From Pacificispira sp033344895 (GTDB lineage: Bacteria; Pseudomonadota; Alphaproteobacteria; UBA8366; Aestuariispiraceae): a stretch of 64,000 bases of DNA. A program made the position numbers and the translations under genes. The stretch is taken from assembly GCA_965229685.1 (NCBI GenBank), contig OZ245920.1, forward strand, positions 1,798,001 to 1,862,000, given 5' to 3'. Position 1 is the stretch's first letter, and each line of letters starts with the position of its first letter. Under the pieces are notes generated by a model that searched no databases, was not told where the DNA came from, and was given only the letters and a program-made list of their open reading frames with translations. Shown here piece by piece: positions 1 to 8,042 of the stretch.

Positions 1-12
1 CAGGCGTGAGCG

Positions 13-531
13 ATGAGTTTGGAAGACTGGACTACGCGGGCAAGTAAGGCGCGCCGCGCGGCGCATCAAGCCTTGTCGAAGCACGAAAGCGCCGCCTCGC
101 GTGTCGTACTGTTGGAGGATTTGACCAAAAGCTTGTCGGGCACACCCGTTGACGTGCAGGATTACTTCAGTGAAGCAATCGCGTGTCTCGAAGGTGAGTT
201 ATATCGATCGGGTATCGTACTTGCTTGGGCGGGACACTTCCACGTGTTCTCGGAGCGGTGCTATCAGAAGCATGAATCTGGCATTCGAGCCGCCCGCCCA
301 AAGTGGACTTTCAAAGACCTGCCAGAGCTGAAAGAATCCGTTGCAGAATCCCACTTTCTTATCGTCGCCAAGGATGTGAAGTTTACGACCAAGGCCCAGC
401 TTCGAATACTCGATGGGCAGCTATCTCTGCGAAATCAATGCGCTCATCCGACGCTCTACCGCCCGAGCATGAATGCCGCCATCGGGTACGTTGACGACAT
501 GATCCGGCAGACACTCTCATATATCCCGTGA
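13..531 (+). CDS. HEPN-like small protein, possible RNase toxin-type
   Basis: A 172-residue, mostly helical protein that I cannot place in a named family by sequence alone. Near its C-terminus it carries R-N-Q-C-A-H (R140 to H145). This matches the R-x4-6-H catalytic motif of HEPN domains, which are RNA-cleaving or nucleotidyltransferase-partner domains common in toxin-antitoxin and phage-defence modules. The surrounding helices (about 45-85 and 105-170) fit a compact HEPN bundle. An in-frame TGA at 7-9 just before the ATG at 13 suggests an upstream gene ends there, so this may be the second gene of an operon cut by the window edge; HEPN genes often pair with a nucleotidyltransferase gene. 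It sits on the accessory side of a tRNA-Ser junction and is less GC-rich than the core genes. The HEPN assignment rests on one motif plus length and is an inference. Confidence 0.6.
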   Translation: MSLEDWTTRASKARRAAHQALSKHESAASRVVLLEDLTKSLSGTPVDVQDYFSEAIACLEGELYRSGIVLAWAGHFHVFSERCYQKHESGIRAARPKWTFKDLPELKESVAESHFLIVAKDVKFTTKAQLRILDGQLSLRNQCAHPTLYRPSMNAAIGYVDDMIRQTLSYIP

Positions 532-683
532 TCGTCCTTAGCAAAATTTAAGTCGCCCGAGGGTGGCATTCTTCATGCGTCACACGCCTTTGACACAAGG
601 CATCCCAGCACTTCCGGAAAGGCAGACGTATTGGCCGGTATGCCCTCACAATCCCGCAGGAAGGCAAGTAAGGCTGGCAATAC

Positions 684-773
684 TGGCGGAAGCGGTGGGA
701 TTCGAACCCACGAACGGGTTTCCCCGTTGCTGGTTTTCAAGACCAGTGCCTTCAACCACTCGGCCACGCTTCC
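684..773 (-). tRNA. tRNA-Ser(UGA), intact
   Basis: Read on the minus strand, the 90 bases fold as a class II tRNA. The acceptor stem GGAAGCG pairs with CGCTTCC. A D-arm with GCCGAG follows, then anticodon stem CTGGT/ACCAG with loop CTTGAAA (anticodon TGA), a long variable arm (CAACGGGG...CCCGTTCG) and T-loop GTTCGAATC. The 3' CCA is encoded at 684-686. The variable arm and anticodon identify serine. Its 3' end points toward the HEPN-like gene, and a broken 5' half of a second tRNA-Ser lies upstream at 909-947. Confidence 0.95.
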
Positions 774-941
774 GTCTTTTGCCGCTTACGACTTGCTTGT
801 CAGTGAGAAAATACCTGAAAGCTGAGTCTGTATGGCGTACCTAGAACCCTCTGTAAAAAATAGCAATATTCTTGCTTCAAAATTGACTGCAGACTTTAGC
901 GCTTAAGCTTTCAAGACCAGTGCCTTCAACCACTCGGCCAC
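735..941. repeat. 33-bp direct repeat pair within two tRNA-Ser sequences (735-767 and 909-941)
   Basis: Bases 735-767 and 909-941 are identical over 33 positions in the same orientation, 174 bp apart. The shared block runs from the 3' end of the anticodon loop to the last base of the 5' acceptor strand. The flanks differ at both ends (t734 against c908, g768 against c942). The 135 bp between the copies is markedly A+T-rich, unlike the surrounding core genome. The layout resembles an attachment-site duplication left by a tyrosine-recombinase element, but no integrase is visible. Confidence 0.75.
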
Positions 942-947
942 CTGTCC
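909..947 (-). pseudogene. 5' half of a second tRNA-Ser, truncated after the anticodon loop
   Basis: On the minus strand, 947 to 909 reads as a clean tRNA-Ser 5' half. It has acceptor strand GGACAGG, then TG, a D-arm with GCCGAG, and anticodon stem-loop CTGGT CTTGAAA. It stops being tRNA-like exactly at the 3' end of the anticodon loop. No 3' anticodon strand, variable arm, T-arm or acceptor partner follows, only A+T-rich DNA. The acceptor strand differs from that of the intact gene (GGAAGCG), so it is not a simple partial copy of it. A break at the anticodon loop is a usual crossover point for tRNA-directed integrases. Confidence 0.75.
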
Positions 948-1011
948 GCATGCCGTATCGGGCGCGGGTGATTACCATCATTGCGCAGCGGCAAGCAAGT
1001 CCAAGCGGCTC

Positions 1012-2607
1012 CTATTTGCCCTGGACCGGCAGTTTAAGCTGCTCAAGGGATTCCACCGGCTCACCGAAGTAGGGGCCGTTGCAAAGGGCACCCTCGATCT
1101 TGGACAGCAGCCGTGCCCCGGCCGCCTCAAGAACGCCTTCGAACACGATGCGAATTCCGTATTCCCGGCAGCGTGCCACCATATTCGCCATCATGGGCAG
1201 GCCACGCTTCAACTGGTCCAGATTGACCACGAAACTGGGGTCCAGAAGGATGTAATCGGCGGGAATGGCTTCCAGCTTCTCCGCCGTCACGGCACCGACA
1301 TCTCGGCCGTACAGTGCGATGGCAAAGCCTGCGCGGCGCAGAATGTCGAGTGCCTGCACCTTCTCCCATGGAATCCGGTCCAGACCGTTGAGGCGCAGGA
1401 TGACCATGCGCTGTGGCGCCTTGTGGCGGAAATCCAGCAGCATCCGGATCACTTCCGGCTCCAGCAGGGACCGGATCGCCACGTTGACCGATACGCCGAC
1501 ATCGTCCAGCGCCTCATGGGTCAGGATATAGCGGCACTGGGCGGTATCGACCTTGGTGCGCAGGTCGTCGTCGCCATCCGTCAGCTTCAGAATCTCTGCT
1601 GCGCCCAGCCCGTCATCGTCCAGATTGGCCCGGAACTCCGATGTCAGGTGATGCGTGGTCCACTTTGCAATGTCGCAGACCGGTGAGAAGGCGCAGGTCA
1701 GCACGTCATCTTCGAGGCAGCGCATCAGCAGGGCCGTGCGCGTCTCCTTGCGGTCGAGATAGGAGGCCTGGCTGTCCGCCAGCGTATCGAAGATGACCGC
1801 ATCGATGCCGGTATCCGCAAACTCGTCGACCGCGTGTTCCAGCGCAGTGCGAACGTCGCCGATATCCATCGTCTCGGCGTCAAGAGCGACCGTCGAGGCA
1901 TCGACTTTCAGGGCCTGTCCGCCCGGATCCACATCCTTGGCGTAGCTTTCAAGCTCGGTGCGCAGTCCTGACATGTCGGCGTTGCGATCGTGGACAAGCC
2001 CGTATTTGCCGCGATCAACCCGCCCCAGGGAGTCGCCGCCGACGCTTTCCGCCTTCAGGCGGCTTTCGACACGGTCCGTGAACCGGCGAACGTCCTCCGG
2101 ACTCAGCCCCGGGATCGACCCCAGGCGTCCGACATCGCCGATATCCAGGAAGGTCATGTCGATATCGCGATCGTTCTCGGCGGCATCCTGGATTGCGCGT
2201 TCCACCGCGCCGACGAAGCCCTCACGGGAGTTCTTCGATTGCGGCCCGTACTCCATGTCCGGGTCCTGGACGAAGTTCAGGCGATACAACTCGTTGAAGG
2301 TCTGCGGCTTGCCGGTGACCTCGAACCCGCTGACAGACCCCGTCCGTCCGTCGCGCATGAAGAACAGGCTTTTCGGCAGAAACTCGCGCAGGGCCGCCTG
2401 GACCAGGATTTCACTGATGGCGAACTGGGATTCCTCGGCGGCGAATTCTGCAACGGAGCGGCCCTCCAGGTCGGACAGATTGGTACCGAGCCAACGGTCC
2501 GCATTGCCCCGTGCCATGGCGATGCGACCGCTCTCGTCGATGTAAAGCTGAAACGTCCGACGTTCCGCTTCGCTATCGCCATCCTGTCCGCTCATCCGCG
2601 GGTCCAT
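1012..2607 (-). CDS. Degenerate GGDEF/EAL-domain protein
   Basis: Protein of 531 residues from the ATG at 2607; a longer frame would need a TTG at 2670. The N-terminus looks PAS-like (residues about 20-120: sensor-type strand/helix pattern with a 'LEGRSVAEF' turn). The middle aligns with a GGDEF fold in which the signature region reads RVDRGKYGL, so the GGDEF active site is lost. The C-terminal 240 residues follow an EAL fold: SVNVAIRSL in place of SVNLS, EGVLEAAG in place of EGVE, and a final GPYFGEP. The EAL triad itself (LTSEFR) and the DDFGTG loop (YGRDVGAV) are missing. It is therefore probably not a c-di-GMP synthase or phosphodiesterase, and may act as a binding or scaffold protein. 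It is monocistronic and diverges from the transglycosylase gene. Confidence 0.75.
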   Translation of the reverse strand: MDPRMSGQDGDSEAERRTFQLYIDESGRIAMARGNADRWLGTNLSDLEGRSVAEFAAEESQFAISEILVQAALREFLPKSLFFMRDGRTGSVSGFEVTGKPQTFNELYRLNFVQDPDMEYGPQSKNSREGFVGAVERAIQDAAENDRDIDMTFLDIGDVGRLGSIPGLSPEDVRRFTDRVESRLKAESVGGDSLGRVDRGKYGLVHDRNADMSGLRTELESYAKDVDPGGQALKVDASTVALDAETMDIGDVRTALEHAVDEFADTGIDAVIFDTLADSQASYLDRKETRTALLMRCLEDDVLTCAFSPVCDIAKWTTHHLTSEFRANLDDDGLGAAEILKLTDGDDDLRTKVDTAQCRYILTHEALDDVGVSVNVAIRSLLEPEVIRMLLDFRHKAPQRMVILRLNGLDRIPWEKVQALDILRRAGFAIALYGRDVGAVTAEKLEAIPADYILLDPSFVVNLDQLKRGLPMMANMVARCREYGIRIVFEGVLEAAGARLLSKIEGALCNGPYFGEPVESLEQLKLPVQGK

Positions 2608-2824
2608 GCCTAGGAAGTTATCACCCTGCCGTCCTATAGCTGAGTTACACCAGACCGTAGCGTCAGGCAAATGCCCCGGCCGCGATTCGCGTGCCTTTGT
2701 TGCCGCCGTCTGGGAATTGCGGCCAAAAAAGGATGTTTTTCAGAAGGATGTAGACATCCCTTGTGGTGAGGTTCCGGATTGGCGTAAGCCTGTCTGTCGG
2801 CAACTCAATCGAAAAAATCCGGTG

Positions 2825-4021
2825 ATGCGAAATCTTCTCCTGGCTGTAACCGCAATGGCGAGTGTTTGGGCAAGCCCGACCGTCGCTTCCGCCCAATCCA
2901 ACGACTTCGCAACCTGGCTCGACGGGGTCCGTAGCGAGGCGCTCGCCAAGGGGCTCAAAGGGTCAACTCTGGATTTGGCGCTGAATGATCTGCAGCCGAT
3001 CGAGCGTGTTCTGGAACTGGACCGTCGCCAGCCGGAATTCACCCGGACGTTCTGGGGCTATCTGGATTCCTTCGTGACCGAAGACCGGATTACCCGCGGG
3101 CGCGCGCTGCTGCAGCAGCATGCAGGATTGCTGCGCGACGTGGCAGACAAATACGGGGTTCAGCCACGCTTTCTTGTCGCCTTCTGGGGGATGGAGACCA
3201 ATTTCGGGGATTATACGGGCGGCTTCCCGGTGATCGGCGCGGTTGCCACGCTCGCCCATGATGCGCGGCGTTCGGAGTTTTTCCGTGCCGAGTTGTTCCA
3301 TGCCCTGACGATTCTCGATCAGGGCCATATTGCCGCTTCGAACATGAAGGGCAGCTGGGCGGGGGCCATGGGGCAGCCGCAGTTCATGCCGTCGACCTTC
3401 ACCGGCTACGCCACGGACGGCGACGGGGACGGCCGCAAGGACATCTGGAACAGCTTGCCGGATGTGTTTGCTTCGGCGGCGAACTATCTGTCCCAGATCG
3501 GCTGGGACGACACCGAAACCTGGGGCCGGGAAGTCCGACTTCCCGACGGCTTCGATCTGGAGGCCGCGGACTTGTCGGTCCGAAAGCATATTTCCGAGTG
3601 GCAGTCGCTCGGTGTGCGGCGGGCCAACGGGGCGGATTTACCGGTAGCCGATATCGAAGGCGCCATCGTTCTGCCGGCCGGCGTCAACGGACCCGCCTTT
3701 CTGGTCTATGGCAATTTCGAAGCCATCATGACCTGGAACCGCTCCGTCTACTACGCCCTGGCCGTCGGTCATCTGTCGGACCGGTTGATTGGGCTGGGGA
3801 ACCTGGTGGCGAAGCGGCCGGCGAACGAAAAACCTTTGCACCGGGACGACATCATCGACCTGCAGGAGCGCCTTACGGCGGCGGGATTCGATACCGGGGA
3901 GCCGGACGGCATGGTCGGACCGATGACACGCGGCGCGGTGAAGGCCTATCAGAAGTCCCGTGGTCTTCCGCCGGACGGGTATCCGACCCATGAGTTGCTG
4001 AATACCCTGAGGGGAGGGTGA
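2825..4021 (+). CDS. MltB-family lytic murein transglycosylase with peptidoglycan-binding domain
   Basis: Periplasmic enzyme expected to cleave the MurNAc-GlcNAc bond of peptidoglycan and leave 1,6-anhydro ends. The start at 2825 gives 398 residues beginning with a signal peptide (MRNLLLAVTAMASVWA, cleavage near ASAQ). The SLT_2 catalytic domain spans about 25-320. It contains GMETNFG with the predicted catalytic Glu at position 124, and the family blocks GSWAGAMGQPQFMPS and YATDGDGDG. Residues about 335-395 form a PG_binding_1 domain (IIDLQERL...GPMTRGAVKAYQ). The gene is followed after 6 bp by rlpA and then a D,D-carboxypeptidase, forming a cell-wall cluster. An upstream ATG at 2606 is open but would overlap the divergent EAL gene and bury the signal peptide. 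Confidence 0.92.
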   Translation: MRNLLLAVTAMASVWASPTVASAQSNDFATWLDGVRSEALAKGLKGSTLDLALNDLQPIERVLELDRRQPEFTRTFWGYLDSFVTEDRITRGRALLQQHAGLLRDVADKYGVQPRFLVAFWGMETNFGDYTGGFPVIGAVATLAHDARRSEFFRAELFHALTILDQGHIAASNMKGSWAGAMGQPQFMPSTFTGYATDGDGDGRKDIWNSLPDVFASAANYLSQIGWDDTETWGREVRLPDGFDLEAADLSVRKHISEWQSLGVRRANGADLPVADIEGAIVLPAGVNGPAFLVYGNFEAIMTWNRSVYYALAVGHLSDRLIGLGNLVAKRPANEKPLHRDDIIDLQERLTAAGFDTGEPDGMVGPMTRGAVKAYQKSRGLPPDGYPTHELLNTLRGG

Positions 4022-4027
4022 GTCTGA

Positions 4028-5020
4028 ATGCCCAATGCCATCGCACGGTTCGCGCTGCTACTGGTCCTGCTGCTCCCTGGCGCGTGTGCGGAACTGTCCT
4101 TCCTGTCCCAGGCGTCCAAATCCGTCGGTAATGCCGTGGTGCCGCCATCCGCCGACCCGCAGATGCCGGAGCTCGGTGCGGCGTACAAGGTCGGAAAGCC
4201 GTATCAGATCAAGAATATATGGTATTATCCTAAAGAAGATTTCAGCTATGTCGAAGAAGGCATTGCTTCCTGGTATGGTCCCGGATTTCACGGCAAGCAC
4301 ACTGCCAACGGCGCCATTTTCGACGAAAATCGGGTGTCCGCCGCCCACCGCACCCTGCCGCTGCCTTCCATGGTGCGCGTCACCAATCTGGAAAACGGGC
4401 GGTCGCTGAAGATCATCGTCAATGACCGGGGGCCCTTCGCCCACAGCCGGATCATCGATGTGTCGCGCCGTGCGGCCCAGCTTCTGGGGTTCGAAGTGAA
4501 GGGAACCGCCCTGGTCCGGGTTGAGGTGCTGGAGGCGGAGAGCCGCAAGCTGGCCGCCGCCGTTTCCGGTGGCCCGGCCTTCGTTCAGGCGTCCAGGCCT
4601 GAACCGCCGCCGCCGCAATCGGCGCCCACCGGCGCGGTGGCTGGAGAAGACTTGTCCGCGCCGCCAGGGACGGCTTCATCGACGGTGCAGCAGGCGGAAC
4701 TGCCGCGCGAAGAAGTGCCGATCGAGCGCCCGGAGGCCGACGCGCGCATCGAATCCGATCTGGAGGTGGTGCCGGTGACACCCGACCCCTCGGTCTACAT
4801 CCAGGCCGGTGCCTTCGGACAGTTTCACAATGCCGACCGCGCGCGGGTCTCGCTCAGCTATCTCGGGCCGATCATCGTGGAAGAGATTACGCGATCGTCC
4901 ACCCCGCTATACCGTGTCCGACTAGGCCCGCTGAAGGATGACGAAAGACTGGAATCGCTGCTGGTCGCGGTGATCGAGGCGGGCTATACGGACGCGCAGA
5001 TCGTGGTCAACAAGAATTAG
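4028..5020 (+). CDS. rlpA: RlpA-like septal-ring lipoprotein with SPOR domain
   Basis: Lipoprotein of 330 residues. A type II signal peptide ends in the lipobox LPGAC (Cys20). Residues about 78-165 form the double-psi beta-barrel of RlpA (GIASWYGPGFHGKHTANG, then VNDRGPFAHSRIIDVS). A Pro/Ala/Gln-rich linker at about 175-245 leads to a C-terminal SPOR domain (YIQAGAFGQFHNADRARVSL to the end), which binds denuded glycan at the division site. RlpA homologues are lytic transglycosylases acting on naked glycan strands. The gene follows the MltB-like gene by 6 bp and precedes a D,D-carboxypeptidase, consistent with a septal wall-processing operon. Confidence 0.93.
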   Translation: MPNAIARFALLLVLLLPGACAELSFLSQASKSVGNAVVPPSADPQMPELGAAYKVGKPYQIKNIWYYPKEDFSYVEEGIASWYGPGFHGKHTANGAIFDENRVSAAHRTLPLPSMVRVTNLENGRSLKIIVNDRGPFAHSRIIDVSRRAAQLLGFEVKGTALVRVEVLEAESRKLAAAVSGGPAFVQASRPEPPPPQSAPTGAVAGEDLSAPPGTASSTVQQAELPREEVPIERPEADARIESDLEVVPVTPDPSVYIQAGAFGQFHNADRARVSLSYLGPIIVEEITRSSTPLYRVRLGPLKDDERLESLLVAVIEAGYTDAQIVVNKN

Positions 5021-5123
5021 CCCCAATCGGACCGCGATCCTGCCTGGATTTCACACGATACGATGGGGCAAACTGGCGACCGTCGCCACCCGAACGATCA
5101 GACTCGCCGAATTTGGAGGAAGG

Positions 5124-6278
5124 ATGCTCGCAACCCTCGCCAGAAAGTCGCTTCTTGCCATCGCCTTCATCGGATTGGCGACCGTCCCAGCAGCGGCGCA
5201 GGATGTCAGCGGCCTGGAGACCAAGGCCCTTCAGGCTGTCCTGGTGGACTACGATACCGGGACGGTTCTGCTGTCCAAGAATGCCGATGAGCGGATGTAC
5301 CCGGCGTCTATGACCAAACTCATGACCGCCTATCTGGTCTTCGAGCGCCTGAAAAACGGCACCCTCTCTCTGGATGATACCTTCCCGGTCAGCGAAAAGG
5401 CCTGGCGGAAGGGTGGATCCAAGATGTTCGTCGAAGTCGGCGCCCGTGTCCGGGTCGAGGACCTGCTGCGGGGGATCATCATTCAATCCGGCAACGACGC
5501 CACGATTGTCGTCGCGGAGGGCCTGTCCGGCAGCGAGGAAGCCTTTGCCCGGGAAATGACCGCAAAGGCCCGGGAAATCGGCATGACCGGCACCCAGTTC
5601 CGGAATGCCAGCGGATGGCCGGATGACGAGCACTACACGACGGCGCACGATCTGGCCGTGCTGGCCGAGCGCATCATTCGGGAATTCCCGGAATACTACC
5701 ATTTCTACGCCGAGACGGAGTTCACCTATTCCGAGATTACGCAGCGCAACCGGAATCCGCTGCTGTACCGGAACATTGGCGCCGATGGCCTGAAGACGGG
5801 CCATACCGAGGCATCCGGCTACGGGCTCACCGCGTCGGCCGTTCGGAACGACCAGCGCCTGATCCTGGTGGTCAACGGTCTGACCTCGTCGAAAGAGCGG
5901 GCGCTTGAGGCCGAGCGGGTCCTTGACTGGGGCTTCCGGGAGTTTGGAACATACCGTCTGTTCGAAGCGGGGGAGACAGTGTCCGAAGCACCGGTCTGGC
6001 TGGGCAAGGAAGGGCGCGTTCCGCTGATTGTCCAGGAGCCAGTCGACATTGTGCTGCGCCGATCCGTCCGCGACGATCTGAAGGTGGTGCTGCATACCGA
6101 GGAGCCGATTGCCGCGCCGATCACACCCGGCACGCCCTACGGCGAAGTGGTCGTCAGCGCCCCCGGCCTCGATACGGTCCGAATTCCCGTCGTTGCCGGT
6201 GAACCGGTGGAACGGCTCGGCTCCTTCGGTCGCTTGCGCGCCGCCCTGGAATACCTGGTCTTTGGCGAGTCCGGCTGA
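5124..6278 (+). CDS. D-alanyl-D-alanine carboxypeptidase (class C PBP, PBP5/6 type)
   Basis: 384 residues. It trims the terminal D-Ala from pentapeptide stems in the periplasm. A signal peptide (to about AAAQ, residue 26) precedes the transpeptidase-fold domain. The serine motif is S62-x-x-K65 (SMTK), the second motif is SGN at 122-124, and KTG is at 224-226. The C-terminal third (about 285-375) matches the PBP5 beta-rich domain, including GVPL-type strands. The final residues have some amphipathic character that could hold it to the membrane. The ATG at 5124 has a good SD (TTGGAGGAAGG). The stop overlaps the tmk start (TGATG), so the two are probably translationally coupled. Confidence 0.93.
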   Translation: MLATLARKSLLAIAFIGLATVPAAAQDVSGLETKALQAVLVDYDTGTVLLSKNADERMYPASMTKLMTAYLVFERLKNGTLSLDDTFPVSEKAWRKGGSKMFVEVGARVRVEDLLRGIIIQSGNDATIVVAEGLSGSEEAFAREMTAKAREIGMTGTQFRNASGWPDDEHYTTAHDLAVLAERIIREFPEYYHFYAETEFTYSEITQRNRNPLLYRNIGADGLKTGHTEASGYGLTASAVRNDQRLILVVNGLTSSKERALEAERVLDWGFREFGTYRLFEAGETVSEAPVWLGKEGRVPLIVQEPVDIVLRRSVRDDLKVVLHTEEPIAAPITPGTPYGEVVVSAPGLDTVRIPVVAGEPVERLGSFGRLRAALEYLVFGESG

Positions 6279-6922
6279 TGGCGGAAGTTGGCCGGTTCAT
6301 CACCTTTGAAGGCGGTGAAGGCAGCGGAAAATCCACACAATGCGCGCGGCTGGCCGAATTCCTGACGCAAGCCGGAATCGAGACGGTCGTCACCCGAGAG
6401 CCCGGCGGCACCGAAGGGGCGCAGGCAATTCGGGACCTCGTTGTTTCAGGCGCCGGGGATCGTTGGGGACCCGTCAGCGAAGCGCTGCTGATGTATGCCG
6501 CGCGACGCGACCATGTCGATCGCGTCATCAAGCCAGCCCTGTCGAACGGCAAATGGGTGATCTGCGACCGGTTCAGCGATTCGACACTCGCCTATCAGGG
6601 GTATGGCCGCGAGCTGGGGGCGGACTGGATTGCGCAACTGGACAGGCTGAGCCTCGATGGGTTCAAGCCGGACCTCACATTGCTGCTCGACATGCCGGTT
6701 TCGACAGGCCTCGCGCGGGCGGCGGAGCGGGGAGGGCCGGATCGCTTCGAAAAGCTGGGCAGTACCTTCCATGAATCGCTGCGCCAGGCTTTCCTTTCCA
6801 TTGCGTCCCGGGAACCTGACCGGATTGTCACGGTCTCCGCGGAAGGGTCCATGAATGCCGTGTCAGAGCGAATTCAGGCGGTTGTTCTGGATCGATTCGC
6901 GCTCCCTGGGGCGCCGGCATGA
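6278..6922 (+). CDS. tmk: Thymidylate kinase
   Basis: Cytosolic dTMP to dTDP kinase of 214 residues, the usual length. The P-loop is near the N-terminus (FEGGEGSGKSTQ, residues 10-21). The substrate-binding DR motif is ICDRFSDSTLAYQGYGR, followed by the usual LLLDMPVSTGLARA stretch and a LID region (AERGGPDRFEKLG) that binds ATP phosphates. It overlaps the carboxypeptidase stop at its start and holB at its end (ATGA). The tmk-holB-metG-tatD order is standard in alphaproteobacteria. Confidence 0.96.
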   Translation: MAEVGRFITFEGGEGSGKSTQCARLAEFLTQAGIETVVTREPGGTEGAQAIRDLVVSGAGDRWGPVSEALLMYAARRDHVDRVIKPALSNGKWVICDRFSDSTLAYQGYGRELGADWIAQLDRLSLDGFKPDLTLLLDMPVSTGLARAAERGGPDRFEKLGSTFHESLRQAFLSIASREPDRIVTVSAEGSMNAVSERIQAVVLDRFALPGAPA

Positions 6923-8010
6923 GCGGTGAAGACGATTCGGGGCCGCCGCGCGCCCGTCACAATCCGGACCTCTTCGGACATGCCGACGCCGAGGAAACCG
7001 TCACGAAGGCCTGGGCGTCGGGTCGCTTCCCGCATGCCTGGTTGATCTGCGGTCCGCAAGGGATCGGAAAGGCCACGCTGGCCTATCGAATGGCCCGTTG
7101 GGTGCTGGCGGGCGGCGATGGCGGGCAGGGCGCCGGATTGTTTGGCGAGCCGGCCGGCGATGGGCTCTACCTGTCCCCGGAAAGCGGCACCTTTCGACGG
7201 ATCGTGTCCGGCGGACATCCGGATTTCAGGGCCCTGGAGCGACCGGAAGGCAAGACATCCATCCCGGTCGAGGACGTGCGCGGCATTCTGGGATTCGTCC
7301 ATCAGACACCGGCGGAAAGCGACTGGAAGGCCATTGTCATCGATAGTGCCGACGAACTGAATACGTCCGGGGCCAATGCTATTCTGAAGGCCCTGGAAGA
7401 ACCGCCGCCCCACACCCTGTTCCTGCTTGTCAGCCATGCGCCGGGCCGATTGCTGCCGACGATCCGGTCTCGGTGCCGGAAGCTGACTCTGTCGCCGCTG
7501 TCGCCGGACGATATGCGGGCCTTGATCCGGCAGCATGCGCCGGACATTTCGGATTCCGACGCGGGTATCCTGATCCAGTTGGGGGAGGGCAGTATCGGCC
7601 GTGCCCTCGATTACGCCGCCGCCGGTGGGATCGACTTGTATCGCGCGGTGCTGGTGCTGCTTTCCAATCCGGCCAGACCCGATCCGAAGCAGCTATACGG
7701 ACTTGCAGACACACTGTCACCCAAGCATGCGGAAGCGGCTTATCTGGCGTTTCGGAACCTGTTCGATTGGTGGATCAAGCGTGCCATTCGGTCCCAGGCG
7801 ACGGGCATTCGACCGGCAATCGTCGTTCCCGAGGAAGAGCGGGCGCTCGAGGGCTGGAACGCGTTGGGCGGCCTTGAAACGTCGATGCAGCTATGGGAGA
7901 AACTGACCGGCCTTCTTGCCCAGTCGGACAACCCGGCCAATCTAGATAAGCGTCAGTTGATCGTGGCGGCCTTTGGCGAGCTGCAAAAGGTTGCGACGGC
8001 ACGGCGCTGA
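6919..8010 (+). CDS. holB: DNA polymerase III delta' subunit
   Basis: 363 residues; clamp-loader subunit that helps place the beta clamp on DNA. It has an AAA+-like N-terminal domain with GPQGIGKAT at 45-53, a Walker B-like IDSADELN, and the sensor/arginine-finger motif SRC (TIRSRCRKLTL). The expected zinc-binding cysteines are not obvious between Walker A and B, as in many alphaproteobacterial HolB proteins. The C-terminal helical domain spans about 230-360. It overlaps tmk by ATGA and is followed by metG after about 30 bp. Confidence 0.93.
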   Translation: MSGEDDSGPPRARHNPDLFGHADAEETVTKAWASGRFPHAWLICGPQGIGKATLAYRMARWVLAGGDGGQGAGLFGEPAGDGLYLSPESGTFRRIVSGGHPDFRALERPEGKTSIPVEDVRGILGFVHQTPAESDWKAIVIDSADELNTSGANAILKALEEPPPHTLFLLVSHAPGRLLPTIRSRCRKLTLSPLSPDDMRALIRQHAPDISDSDAGILIQLGEGSIGRALDYAAAGGIDLYRAVLVLLSNPARPDPKQLYGLADTLSPKHAEAAYLAFRNLFDWWIKRAIRSQATGIRPAIVVPEEERALEGWNALGGLETSMQLWEKLTGLLAQSDNPANLDKRQLIVAAFGELQKVATARR

Positions 8011-8042
8011 GTTTCCTCGGTGATTTCGAATTGGACCAGTTC

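Noticed and set aside
2607..2670. Longer N-terminus for the degenerate EAL protein
   Set aside because: It would need a TTG start without SD and runs into the divergent promoter region; ATG 2607 is preferred.
2825..6278. Transglycosylase-RlpA-carboxypeptidase run as a novel wall-remodelling system
   Set aside because: Each member is a standard family and the order ahead of tmk-holB is ordinary for alphaproteobacteria.
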